Below are positions 51,308-59,053 of a stretch of 64,000 bases of DNA, piece after piece. The stretch spans positions 1 through 64,000 of the forward strand of contig CAMDGB010000008.1 of the NCBI GenBank assembly GCA_945897915.1, in the 5' to 3' direction. The stretch comes from Chryseobacterium gleum (lineage in GTDB: Bacteria > Bacteroidota > Bacteroidia > Flavobacteriales > Flavobacteriaceae). The translations under genes were made by a program, and so were the position numbers. How positions within the stretch are numbered: the stretch's first letter is position 1; each line of letters starts with the position of its first letter. A model generated the notes under the pieces. It was not told the DNA's origin, did no database searches, and saw only the letters and a program-made list of their open reading frames with translations.

Positions 51308-51337
51308 CAAAATTATATTTGAAAACCAAAAGCCAAA
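51308..51337 (-). promoter_or_regulatory. Promoter of the HU-like gene
   Basis: On the minus strand TTTG (51337-51334), 18 nt, TAATTTTG (51315-51308). The predicted leader is about 79 nt, long for such a gene. Confidence 0.5.
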
Positions 51338-51402
51338 CTTATTCACAATTTGATTAAGTTTTTAACAGCAATAGTTATTAGTAAAAAGTGAATAGTGAAA
51401 AG

Positions 51403-51430
51403 AAAAAAAGCGACTAAATAGTCGCTTTTT
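51403..51430 (-). terminator. Terminator of the OmpA-family gene
   Basis: AAAAAGCGAC / GTCGCTTTTT stem, loop TAAATA, with a T7 run on the minus strand. Confidence 0.85.
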
Positions 51431-51450
51431 AATTTGTATGTTGTGGAAAA

Positions 51451-52305
51451 TTACTTTCCTAAGTTTTTCATTTCTTTTTCTAACATGTCGTAAAACTGGT
51501 CAATTTTCGGCATAATAATAATGCGAGTTCTGCGGTTTTTCGCTTTGTTTGCTGGTGTGTTGTTGTCCACTAATGGCACATAAGAACTTCTACCTGCTGG
51601 TATTAATTGTTTTGGATTTACACCTAAGTCTTTATGTAACACACGCACAATAGCTGTAGATCGTTTTACAGATAAATCCCAATTGTCAAGTAAAACGTCG
51701 CTTTTAAACGGTACATTATCGGTGTGTCCTTCTACCATACATTCAAAATCAGGTTTACTATTGATTACTTTAGCTACTTTAGCCAATACGTTTTTGGCTT
51801 TAGCGTTTACTTCATAACTTCCAGATTTAAACAATAAATTGTCGGCTATAGAAATCATTACCACACCTTTTTCTACATTAATATTAATGTCCGGATCGTC
51901 CATGCCTACTTCACGTTTTAAACTAGTTACTAACGCTAACGTTACACTGTCTTTCTTGGTTAAAGCATCTTGTAAACGGGTAATTTTTAAATCTTTTTCT
52001 TTTAAACTTTCTAAAGATTTTTCTAAATTTTCAGCACCTTTTGCAGATAAAACACTCATTTCTTTTGAAAACGATAGTAAATCAGAATTGGTTTTCTTTA
52101 AATACTCTAGCTGAGAAGCTAAATTGCTGTAGTCTGCATTTAATTTTTCTTTTTCAGACAAACACATATTTAATTGTACAGTTGTAGAATTAAGTAAATC
52201 TTGCGTTGCTTTTTCTCTAGCTTCAAGCATAGAAAATTTCTTTTTAGATACACATGACGTAAGCGCAAAAGGAAGAATTGCCGCCAAAATTAGAATTTTT
52301 TTCAT
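51451..52305 (-). CDS. OmpA-family lipoprotein
   Basis: The 284-residue protein has a lipobox (AAILPFALTSCVSKKK), a central coiled-coil of about 80 residues (ENLEKSLESLKEKDLKITRLQDAL), and a C-terminal OmpA domain. The OmpA domain has FECMVEGHTDNVPF and LSVKRSTAIVRVLHKDLGV, ending NRRTRIIIMPK. The OmpA domain binds peptidoglycan, so the protein probably links the outer membrane to the wall. It has its own promoter (TTG-N17-TAACTTTG) and terminator. Confidence 0.93.
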   Translation of the reverse strand: MKKILILAAILPFALTSCVSKKKFSMLEAREKATQDLLNSTTVQLNMCLSEKEKLNADYSNLASQLEYLKKTNSDLLSFSKEMSVLSAKGAENLEKSLESLKEKDLKITRLQDALTKKDSVTLALVTSLKREVGMDDPDININVEKGVVMISIADNLLFKSGSYEVNAKAKNVLAKVAKVINSKPDFECMVEGHTDNVPFKSDVLLDNWDLSVKRSTAIVRVLHKDLGVNPKQLIPAGRSSYVPLVDNNTPANKAKNRRTRIIIMPKIDQFYDMLEKEMKNLGK

Positions 52306-52322
52306 TGAAATATATTTTTTTA

Positions 52323-52350
52323 CAAAGTTATATAGAAAAAATCATACCAA
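52323..52350 (-). promoter_or_regulatory. Promoter of the OmpA-family gene
   Basis: On the minus strand TTG (52350-52348), 17 nt, TAACTTTG (52330-52323), 17 nt before the ATG. Confidence 0.6.
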
Positions 52351-52409
52351 AGTAGGTTGCATGATAAAATTTATGTTTTTTTTTTGTAAATACGGAAAAG
52401 GGGATACGT

Positions 52410-53399
52410 CTATATTCTGTTAAAAGTTTTCTTTTTCTGAACAAAGTAACTCCAAACTATAGATTTGGTATAAAAATAATCTGTTTTTTGAGTTTGGTTT
52501 CTTTTTTTAAGATTCTTTCCCAATAGATGATAAAAATGGAAATGGGCTTTTAAAATGGCAAAAACATGTGAAATTTTTCCTTGAAAAAGTAACTGTATAC
52601 CGGCAAGTCCGTCTAAAATTAGTCGAATAAGTAGAATTGGAACTACTTTATCTTTAGGAAGGTTTTTGGTCAACATCAATAATGAATTTCTAAAATTCAA
52701 AAAAGTTTTCTTTGGATTGGCTTCATTCAACGTAGCGCCACCCACATGAAATACGACTGAATTGGGGCAGTATTTTACTATATACCCTAAGTTGTTTGCC
52801 CGCCAACACAAATCAATTTCTTCTTGATGGGCAAAAAAAGCACCATCAAAACCATTTAGGGTTCTAAACACTTCTTTTCTAATAAAAAAACAGGCCCCAG
52901 ATGCCCAAAAAATTTCAGTTTCGGTGTCGTATTGTCCCAAATCTTCTTCTAAAGTATCAAAAATTCTACCTTTACAAAATGCATAACCAAATTTATCTAT
53001 AAAACCACCAGCAGCACCCGCATATTCAAAATGGGTTTTCTTTTTAAAATCTAATATTTTAGGTTGTATAATGGCTGTTTTTGGTTGGTTGTCAAAAATA
53101 GTCTCGATGGGTTGTAACCAATTTTCAGTTACCTCAATATCTGAATTTACTAAGGCGTAATAAGGTTCTTCCACCTCTTTTAGGGCTTCGTTGTATCCAT
53201 TTGCAAAGCCATAATTTCCTGCATTTTCAATAATTTTTATTGAAGGAAATTCGGTTTTCAACACGGCAATAGAAGTATCTGAAGACGCATTATCCGCAAC
53301 ATAAATTGTAGCATTATCCGAAAACTGAATTACGGAAGGCAAAAATTGCTGCAATAATTTGGCACCATTCCAATTTAAGATAACTACGGCTGTTTTCAT
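52410..53399 (-). CDS. Family 2 glycosyltransferase (rhamnosyltransferase-like)
   Basis: The 329-residue protein begins KTAVVILNWNGAKLLQQFLPSV. YVADNASSDTSIAVL gives the nucleotide-sugar site and ALVNSDIEVTENWL the DxD-like metal motif. FWASGACFFIRKEVF and EIDLCWRANNLGY (ED-like acceptor motif) follow. This is the layout of WcaA/rhamnosyltransferase GT2 enzymes of surface polysaccharide synthesis. It lies 39 nt downstream of the HsdR-N-like gene in the same direction. Confidence 0.92.
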   Translation of the reverse strand: MKTAVVILNWNGAKLLQQFLPSVIQFSDNATIYVADNASSDTSIAVLKTEFPSIKIIENAGNYGFANGYNEALKEVEEPYYALVNSDIEVTENWLQPIETIFDNQPKTAIIQPKILDFKKKTHFEYAGAAGGFIDKFGYAFCKGRIFDTLEEDLGQYDTETEIFWASGACFFIRKEVFRTLNGFDGAFFAHQEEIDLCWRANNLGYIVKYCPNSVVFHVGGATLNEANPKKTFLNFRNSLLMLTKNLPKDKVVPILLIRLILDGLAGIQLLFQGKISHVFAILKAHFHFYHLLGKNLKKRNQTQKTDYFYTKSIVWSYFVQKKKTFNRI

Positions 53400-53438
53400 T
53401 CAGACTACTTGGATTATTGGATTTTTAGATTTTCTTTA

Positions 53439-53882
53439 TTATTTATATTTAGGCAATTCCTTTAAAAAGGTATATTTTTCATTTTCAAAATCCATTTGAC
53501 AAAAATAATGATTTATTCCGTTAGTAACCATTAAATATGTTGCTTTCAGTGTAAAATTATAGCGTGCAATTTGATCAAAGGTGTTTTGTGAAATGGCTAC
53601 ATCAGGTTGTTTGCATTCTACAATCAAAAATATACTACCATCTGAATTGAAAATTACAATATCATATCGCTTACTCATTTCGTTAATTTTTACTTGTTTT
53701 TCAACGTTTATTAGCGATTTTGGATAACGGCATTCTTGTATTAAATACTGAATGGTGTGTTGTCTAACCCATTCTTCTGGTGTTAGCAACACAAATTTTT
53801 TTCTAATTTCATCAAAAATAGCAACTTTATTTTCACTATTTTTGAACCGAAACGCGTAAGATGGAAAATGTAACTTTTGCAT
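53439..53882 (-). CDS. HsdR N-terminal-like (PD-(D/E)XK) protein
   Basis: The 147-residue protein consists of one nuclease-fold domain. VEKQVKINEMSKRYDIVIFNSDGSIFLIVECKQPDVAIS (about 60-100) contains the Asp and the ExK of the PD-(D/E)XK core as seen in the type I restriction HsdR_N group. No methylase, specificity or helicase gene is adjacent, so this is not a restriction system. Stand-alone forms are frequent beside holA in Bacteroidota as far as I recall. It is divergent from holA. Confidence 0.85.
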   Translation of the reverse strand: MQKLHFPSYAFRFKNSENKVAIFDEIRKKFVLLTPEEWVRQHTIQYLIQECRYPKSLINVEKQVKINEMSKRYDIVIFNSDGSIFLIVECKQPDVAISQNTFDQIARYNFTLKATYLMVTNGINHYFCQMDFENEKYTFLKELPKYK

Positions 53883-53936
53883 GTTGCTAATGTATAATCA
53901 AATCAACGAATAAACAAATTATCAAATCAACATATT

Positions 53937-54938
53937 TTGACAGAAATAATTAAAATAGTAAACGATATTAAATCTAAAAATTACAAACCCATTTATTTTT
54001 TATGCGGGGAAGAAACCTATTATATAGATAGAATTTCTGATTTAATAGAAAAATCGGTACTTACTGAAGACGAAAAATCTTTTAATCAAGTCGTGTTATA
54101 CGGAAGAGATACCACTGTTGAAGAAATTGTTTCAACCGCAAAACGCTTCCCGATGATGTCAGATTATCAGGTGGTTATAGTCAAAGAAGCACAAAATTTA
54201 GCTAAGACATTTGAACAGTTTGAGGCGTATGCCTTGCATCCGCAACCAACTACTATTTTGGTTTTTGCTTACAGAGACAAACCAGACGGCAGAAAAAAAA
54301 TATTTAAAACCATAAAAGACAAAGGCGTTTGGTTTGAAAGTAAAAAATTATATGACAACCAAGTTCCAGATTGGATTGTAAATGTATTAAAAGGCCAGCA
54401 ATACGGTATAGAGCCAAAAGCAGCAGCTATGTTAGCCGAATTTTTAGGTGCAGATTTGTCTAAAATTAATAACGAATTGGAAAAGCTAAAAATTGTTTTT
54501 CCTGCTGGACATGTTTTTACGCCAAAAAATATTGAAGAAAATATTGGTTTTAGTAAAGATTATAATGTGTTTGAACTAAAATCAGCATTAGCTACAAGAA
54601 ATCAGCAAAAAGCATATGCCATAATACATCATTTTGCTGCCAATCCAAAAGACAATCCAATGGTTGTAATTAGCGGACAAATGTTTGCCTTTTTTGCTCA
54701 ATTATTACAATACCATGGATTAAAAGATAAATCGAAATTCAATGCGGCAAAAGTGTTGGGCGTTAATCCGTTTTTTATGGATGAATATGCTACAGCTAGT
54801 AGAAATTATCCCATGCGAAAAGTAAGTCAAATTATTGAAATTATTCGTGATATGGATGTAAAAAGTAAAGGTGTTGGTTCCGGTTCGATGAAAGAATCCG
54901 ACATGTTGAAGGAGTTGGTTTATAAAATTTTCAACTAG
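53937..54938 (+). CDS. holA: DNA polymerase III subunit delta
   Basis: The 333-residue protein starts at TTG 53937; the next in-frame ATG would remove about 70 residues including the conserved KPIYFLCGEETYYIDRI. The AAA+-like N-terminal domain continues to about 140, followed by the delta C-terminal helices (FELKSALATRNQQKAYAIIHHFA, PMRKVSQIIEIIRDMDVKSKG). It opens the sliding clamp during loading. Its non-ATG start matters because another gene here (20835) may also use TTG. Confidence 0.9.
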   Translation: MTEIIKIVNDIKSKNYKPIYFLCGEETYYIDRISDLIEKSVLTEDEKSFNQVVLYGRDTTVEEIVSTAKRFPMMSDYQVVIVKEAQNLAKTFEQFEAYALHPQPTTILVFAYRDKPDGRKKIFKTIKDKGVWFESKKLYDNQVPDWIVNVLKGQQYGIEPKAAAMLAEFLGADLSKINNELEKLKIVFPAGHVFTPKNIEENIGFSKDYNVFELKSALATRNQQKAYAIIHHFAANPKDNPMVVISGQMFAFFAQLLQYHGLKDKSKFNAAKVLGVNPFFMDEYATASRNYPMRKVSQIIEIIRDMDVKSKGVGSGSMKESDMLKELVYKIFN

Positions 54939-55017
54939 TTAATTTAAGAAGTATTGTTACTTAAAAATTATAAAAAAACACGATATTTGCAATCCAAAAC
55001 GTTAAAAATCTAAAAAA

Positions 55018-55194
55018 ATGAATAAAAATAAAGTTTTAGCTTGGGCTACGGGTATTATGATTATTATGGGTTTATTAATAATGGGTTTAGCCATATATAA
55101 ATATGACGATGTAGCAGGTTGGGGATTTGCCGCCGTTGGGGTTGGATTTTTCGCTAACGCATGGGTGTTCAATGCTTTAAAAGGAAGAATGTAA
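55018..55194 (+). CDS. 58-residue membrane protein, original upstream neighbour of ettA
   Basis: This gene is below the ORF-track cutoff. ATG 55018 opens MNKNKVLAWATGIMIIMGLL... and ends ...NAWVFNALKGRM. Two membrane helices flank the loop YKYDDVAGWGFAAVG. It matches what I remember of the flavobacterial CAL67264 family of small membrane proteins, usually next to ettA. Function unknown. Thirty-four nt downstream the ettA start sequence begins, but it breaks off after about nine codons. The intact ettA lies 2.1 kb further on. Confidence 0.85.
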   Translation: MNKNKVLAWATGIMIIMGLLIMGLAIYKYDDVAGWGFAAVGVGFFANAWVFNALKGRM

Positions 55195-55225
55195 TATTTT
55201 TCAATAACAATTTACAATTCACTAT

Positions 55226-55251
55226 AATATGTCAGACGATAAGAAAGTAAT
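55226..55251 (+). repeat. Left 26-bp direct repeat (attL-like), ettA start remnant
   Basis: Identical to 57304-57329. It includes the ATG at 55229. Confidence 0.95.
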
Positions 55252-55264
55252 ATTTCATTTTTAA
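55229..55264 (+). pseudogene. Truncated ettA start (11 codons then stop)
   Basis: Reads MSDDKKVIFHF and stops. The first nine residues equal those of EttA (MSDDKKVIF). This is the left-hand remnant produced by the insertion. It may still be transcribed with the small membrane protein gene. Confidence 0.85.
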
Positions 55265-55401
55265 ATCTTTGATTTTGTCTATTTTATATTTTTTTTAAAA
55301 ATAAAGTGGGATTATTTTAATTAAAAGTGGGAACATTTATTTGTTTAGTTTAAGTTGATATGAATGGTAAAATAATTTAAGAATTTTAAGTAATTAGCAA
55401 A

Positions 55402-55905
55402 ATGAACATATTCAATATATTTAAAACCGAGGAAGAACAATACTACCTTTATTTTAAAAAATTGTTGTCAAAAAGAGTAAAAAACAAGATTACAATTAGT
55501 AATCTCAAGGTCAGAGTAATGTCTATTCAAAATACAATAGAAATTCTTGTCGATGAAATGAAAATTTTAGAGTCAGAACTGGAAATACTAATTGAGAAAA
55601 ATGACATTAAAGGTTTTAAAAACAAATCGGAAATAGCAAGAGTTTTAAAGTTAAAACTAACTATTTTGTTTAAATTAGAAGATGAATTTAAGCAAGATTT
55701 TATTAAAGGTGTATCACTAAAAATTAAGGAGTTAATTGATAGTGGAATTACGAGTAACACTTTTAATTATGAAAAAATAAAAGATTTAATTTACAAGGAT
55801 ATTCCCTCGGATTATAATAAATGTGTAATATTCTCTGATAGAATATCAGGAGTATATTGGACGGGTGGAAAACATATAGCACAAGAAAAAATTAAAGGGT
55901 TTTAA
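55402..55905 (+). CDS. Island protein of unknown function, helical, 167 residues
   Basis: The protein MNIFNIFKTEEEQYYLYFKKLL... is mostly charged helix with a probable coiled-coil (about 30-70 and 85-120). The C-terminal part is SDYNKCVIFSDRISGVYWTGG. There is no signal peptide and I recognise no family. Base use is more AT-rich than the flanking housekeeping genes. It is convergent with, and overlaps by 60 nt, the next minus-strand ORF, so one of the two 3' ends may be longer than the functional gene. Confidence 0.55.
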   Translation: MNIFNIFKTEEEQYYLYFKKLLSKRVKNKITISNLKVRVMSIQNTIEILVDEMKILESELEILIEKNDIKGFKNKSEIARVLKLKLTILFKLEDEFKQDFIKGVSLKIKELIDSGITSNTFNYEKIKDLIYKDIPSDYNKCVIFSDRISGVYWTGGKHIAQEKIKGF

Positions 55906-56481
55906 CATTTTATACTTTGTTATTATTCTGATTGTCATAATATTGTTTCTTGTTATCCATTTATTATTATGTTTATTAGCCATATTAATAACACAGGTAC
56001 GATAAAAAAAAATAATATAATATAAATCTCTTTTTTCATGAAATTTTTTAATAATTGTAGTGCTAGAAAAATCCTCTGTTTCTAAAGCTTTTAACCTATA
56101 TAAATTATAACCTAAACTCATCCAAGCTCTTACCATTTTTCGAGAAAAACCTATATTTTCCAAAGCTTTTAATTCCTCCAGAGAAACACCGGCACTCCAA
56201 AGTTTTTTTATTTCTTTTTTTGAATAATTGGAGTTCCAGTTTTTCCTATTTACAAAAGTATCTATTATCCTTAATGAAACTGGTACAAAATTCCAAAGAA
56301 AAATAAATAGAAAAAAAATAAAATGAACAGGAAAAAATAAAAGACCAATAGGATTTTTTTCTATATCTTTCCAATACCATTTTATTGGATTTTTAGGGAA
56401 TTTTTGAAAAAAAATGTAATTAGGATTTTTTAATAAATCCGCATCTATTAAGATTCCTTTTAAATAATTTTTCAAGTTCAT
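55846..56481 (-). CDS. Island membrane protein of unknown function, 211 residues
   Basis: The protein has two closely spaced hydrophobic segments (GLLFFPVHFIFFLFIFLWNFVPVSLRII, about 46-73). A cytosolic helical region follows with two similar units, SLEELKALENIGFSRKMVRAW and LYRLKALETEDFSS. The C-terminal 50 residues read like random AT-rich DNA and overlap the convergent gene, so the true end may be earlier. No family recognised. Confidence 0.5.
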   Translation of the reverse strand: MNLKNYLKGILIDADLLKNPNYIFFQKFPKNPIKWYWKDIEKNPIGLLFFPVHFIFFLFIFLWNFVPVSLRIIDTFVNRKNWNSNYSKKEIKKLWSAGVSLEELKALENIGFSRKMVRAWMSLGYNLYRLKALETEDFSSTTIIKKFHEKRDLYYIIFFYRTCVINMANKHNNKWITRNNIMTIRIITKYKMLKPFNFFLCYMFSTRPIYS

Positions 56482-56548
56482 CGGATGATATTTTATTTAT
56501 TCTTGGATCTACTTCTATAATTTAGCTGTTTCTTGCATAATTATTTTA

Positions 56549-56887
56549 TTAAACAAAAAAACTAATAATCATACCTAAAAGTCCTCCAATAATAAATCCA
56601 GATCCACAAAGAGATACAGTGCTATTAATATTACCCCTTTTATTATCATGAGTTGAAGACCATTTAAATATTAATATTGAAAAAAGCATCCCAGATATGT
56701 ATGGTATCCAATATGAAGTTAGATGCTTATAATATTCACCAATACCAAATGAGCATCCTATTAAAAAGTAAAGGAAAGGAATTCCATTACCAAACCTAAT
56801 TGATATTAATGTAAATAAAAAACGGATCCAACCACTAACTAAAATTAAGCTAGGTGCTAACAAACCTACTAATATACTTTTTATCAT
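56549..56887 (-). CDS. Island small membrane protein, 112 residues
   Basis: Four hydrophobic segments cover most of the protein (ILVGLLAPSLILVSGWIRFLF; FLYFLIGCSFGIGEYY; YISGMLFSILIFKW; SLCGSGFIIGGLLGMIISFFV). A polar loop, STHDNKRGNINS, lies between the last two. No family recognised. It is upstream of, and in the same direction as, the 211-residue membrane protein, 67 nt apart, so the two may be co-transcribed. Confidence 0.55.
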   Translation of the reverse strand: MIKSILVGLLAPSLILVSGWIRFLFTLISIRFGNGIPFLYFLIGCSFGIGEYYKHLTSYWIPYISGMLFSILIFKWSSTHDNKRGNINSTVSLCGSGFIIGGLLGMIISFFV

Positions 56888-57306
56888 AAAATAATAAATT
56901 ACTTTTTATTTTGAGTAATGTTTAAATAAAACAAATTAAATAATATTTTTGTAAAGATTGTGAAAATTTCATATTTACACAAATTTATTTCCATTGGATT
57001 GAAAGGATTGAAATCAGAATTAAAATTATCATTAAAATCATTAGCAGATACTCTTATAAACATACTCGTTTTAATTTTTTTATATTTTCAAAAGATTGAA
57101 TACTAAGAATTCCAAAATCATCGTTTGCTTTCTTTTTATTTAAAACTATCTTTGTAGTTATTATTAAAGTTTTATAAATTATGATTACAAAACAATTGTA
57201 TATATTAATATCAAAAGTGCAAACATTTTATGTAAAAATACAATAGTTTATAAATTTTTAATTTTATAAATAACTAAAAATTAATCACTTAATAATAATA
57301 ATAAAT
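56888..57306. other. 419-nt region at the right end of the island
   Basis: No well-supported gene. A possible 48-codon ORF starts at GTG 56960 (MKISYLHKFISIGLKGLK..., amphipathic then hydrophobic, stop at 57106) and has TATTTTTG just upstream (56944-56951). I consider it possible but weak. A canonical promoter at 57124-57154 points toward ettA. Confidence 0.4.
57124..57154 (+). promoter_or_regulatory. Promoter inside the island pointing at ettA
   Basis: TTTG (57124-57127), 19 nt, TATCTTTG (57147-57154): full Bacteroidota consensus and spacing. The start would be near 57158, about 150 nt before the ettA ATG. Confidence 0.6.
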
Positions 57307-57329
57307 ATGTCAGACGATAAGAAAGTAAT
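57304..57329 (+). repeat. Right 26-bp direct repeat (attR-like), start of intact ettA
   Basis: Identical to 55226-55251. It contains the real ettA start codon. Confidence 0.95.
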
Positions 57330-58998
57330 TTTCTCAATGCAAAAATTGAGTAAAAGTTATCCAGGTGCAGATAAACAAGTATTAAAAAACATTTATTTAA
57401 GTTTCTTTTATGGAGCTAAAATTGGTATTCTTGGACTTAATGGTTCTGGGAAATCATCTTTGTTAAAAATTATTGCTGGAATTGATAAAAATTATCAAGG
57501 AGATGTGGTCTTTCAACCAGGTTATACGGTAGGATATTTGGAGCAAGAGCCACTTTTAGACGAAACAAAAACGGTTATAGATATCGTACGTGAAGGCGCT
57601 GCTGAAACGTTTGAATTATTAGCAGAATTTAATAAAATTAATGACGATTTTGGTTTGCCTGAAGTCTATGAGAATCCAGAAAAAATGGAGAAACTCATGG
57701 ATCGTCAAGCAGAATTACAAGATAGAATTGATGCTTGTGGGGCATGGGAAATTGATACCAAATTAGAAATTGCAATGGATGCGCTTCGTACTCCAGACCC
57801 GGAAACACCAATAAATATATTGTCTGGTGGAGAAAAACGTCGTGTGGCTTTGTGTCGTTTACTATTACAACAACCAGATGTATTATTATTAGATGAGCCA
57901 ACCAACCACTTAGATGCCGAATCTGTACTTTGGTTAGAACAACATTTAGCACAATATTCAGGAACGGTTATTGCCGTTACGCACGATAGGTATTTCTTAG
58001 ATAACGTTGCCGGTTGGATTTTAGAATTAGATAGAGGAGAAGGTATTCCGTGGAAAGGAAATTACTCTTCTTGGTTAGAACAAAAATCTAACAGAATGGC
58101 ACTCGAAGAAAAAGTCGTTTCTAAAAGAAGAAAAAATTTAGAACGCGAATTAGATTGGGTGCGTCAAGGTGCAAAAGGCCGTCAAACTAAGCAGAAAGCA
58201 CGTTTACAGAATTACGATAAATTATTAAACGAAGATCAAAAAGCATTAGATGAGAAATTAGAAATTTATATTCCTAATGGGCCTCGTTTAGGAACCAATG
58301 TAATTGAAGCTAAAAATGTGGCGAAAGCATTTGGTGATAAATTATTATACGACGATTTAAATTTTGTATTGCCACAAGCGGGTATTGTTGGAATTATTGG
58401 TCCGAATGGAGCTGGTAAATCTACCATTTTCAAAATGATTATGGGCGAACAAAAAGCAGATGCAGGAACTTTTGATATCGGTGAAACGGTTAAAATCGCT
58501 TATGTAGATCAATCGCACTCAAATATTGATGTCAACAAAACGCTTTGGGAAAACTTTTGTGACGGACAAGAATTAATTATGATGGGCGGCCGTCAAGTAA
58601 ACTCTCGTGCTTATTTATCTCGTTTTAATTTTGGTGGAAGTGATCAAAACAAAAAAGTGTCTACATTATCCGGAGGAGAAAGAAACCGTCTGCATTTAGC
58701 TATGACATTAAAAGAAGAAGGAAACGTATTGCTTTTAGATGAGCCAACAAATGATTTAGATGTAAACACACTTCGTGCCTTAGAAGAAGGTTTAGAAAAT
58801 TTTGCAGGTTGTGCGGTAATTATTTCGCACGACAGATGGTTTTTAGATAGAGTTTGTACGCATATTTTAGCTTTCGAAGGCGAGTCACAAGTATATAGTT
58901 TTGAAGGAAGTTTTACAGAATACGAAGAAAACAAACGCAAACGATTAGGCAAAGATGTGACGCCAACCCGAATTAAATACAAGAAATTAATCAGATAA
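57307..58998 (+). CDS. ettA: Energy-dependent translational throttle protein EttA (ABC-F)
   Basis: The 563-residue protein has two ABC ATPase domains. The first has Walker A GLNGSGKS (about 43-50) and signature LSGGEKRR. The second has GPNGAGKS and LSGGERNR. Both carry the DEPTNHLD/DEPTNDLD Walker B form of ABC-F proteins. A linker rich in basic residues (RRKNLERELDWVRQGAKGRQTKQKARL) contacts the ribosome. It gates translation elongation according to ATP/ADP levels. Its 5' end is reconstructed by the right repeat of the island, so its normal promoter has been replaced. A strong terminator follows. Confidence 0.96.
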   Translation: MSDDKKVIFSMQKLSKSYPGADKQVLKNIYLSFFYGAKIGILGLNGSGKSSLLKIIAGIDKNYQGDVVFQPGYTVGYLEQEPLLDETKTVIDIVREGAAETFELLAEFNKINDDFGLPEVYENPEKMEKLMDRQAELQDRIDACGAWEIDTKLEIAMDALRTPDPETPINILSGGEKRRVALCRLLLQQPDVLLLDEPTNHLDAESVLWLEQHLAQYSGTVIAVTHDRYFLDNVAGWILELDRGEGIPWKGNYSSWLEQKSNRMALEEKVVSKRRKNLERELDWVRQGAKGRQTKQKARLQNYDKLLNEDQKALDEKLEIYIPNGPRLGTNVIEAKNVAKAFGDKLLYDDLNFVLPQAGIVGIIGPNGAGKSTIFKMIMGEQKADAGTFDIGETVKIAYVDQSHSNIDVNKTLWENFCDGQELIMMGGRQVNSRAYLSRFNFGGSDQNKKVSTLSGGERNRLHLAMTLKEEGNVLLLDEPTNDLDVNTLRALEEGLENFAGCAVIISHDRWFLDRVCTHILAFEGESQVYSFEGSFTEYEENKRKRLGKDVTPTRIKYKKLIR

Positions 58999-59011
58999 TT
59001 TTGATATAAAG

Positions 59012-59046
59012 AAAAAGGGCTGTTTCATTTGAAACAGCCCTTTTTT
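59012..59046. terminator. Bidirectional terminator between ettA and purL
   Basis: AAAAAGGGCTGTTTCA / TGAAACAGCCCTTTTT, 16-bp stem with a 2-nt loop and T run, between convergent genes. Confidence 0.9.
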
Positions 59047-59053
59047 GTATGTA

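Larger units (their letters stand above)
55226..57329. mobile_element. 2.1-kb island inserted at the ettA start, bounded by 26-bp direct repeats
   Basis: The ettA start region occurs twice: at 55226-55251 and at 57304-57329, 26 identical bases including ATGTCAGACGATAAGAAAGT. The left copy follows the small membrane gene as expected for native order but leads to a stop after 11 codons. The right copy belongs to intact ettA. Between them lie unrecognised genes in extremely AT-rich DNA and a new promoter. There is no integrase or transposase. This looks like site-specific insertion with target duplication by an element that lost or never carried its recombinase. Confidence 0.7.

Noticed and set aside
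53439-53882. Restriction-modification system
   Set aside because: Only a stand-alone HsdR-N-like nuclease-fold domain is present; no methylase, specificity or helicase gene is nearby.
56960-57106. 48-codon ORF with a GTG start in the right part of the island
   Set aside because: It has a -7 box but is short, non-ATG and of biased AT-rich composition. Mentioned only as a possibility in the intergenic entry.
55252-57303. Insertion sequence in the ettA island
   Set aside because: No transposase ORF and no terminal inverted repeats were found, and the 26-bp duplication is longer than usual IS target duplications. A site-specific element fits better.
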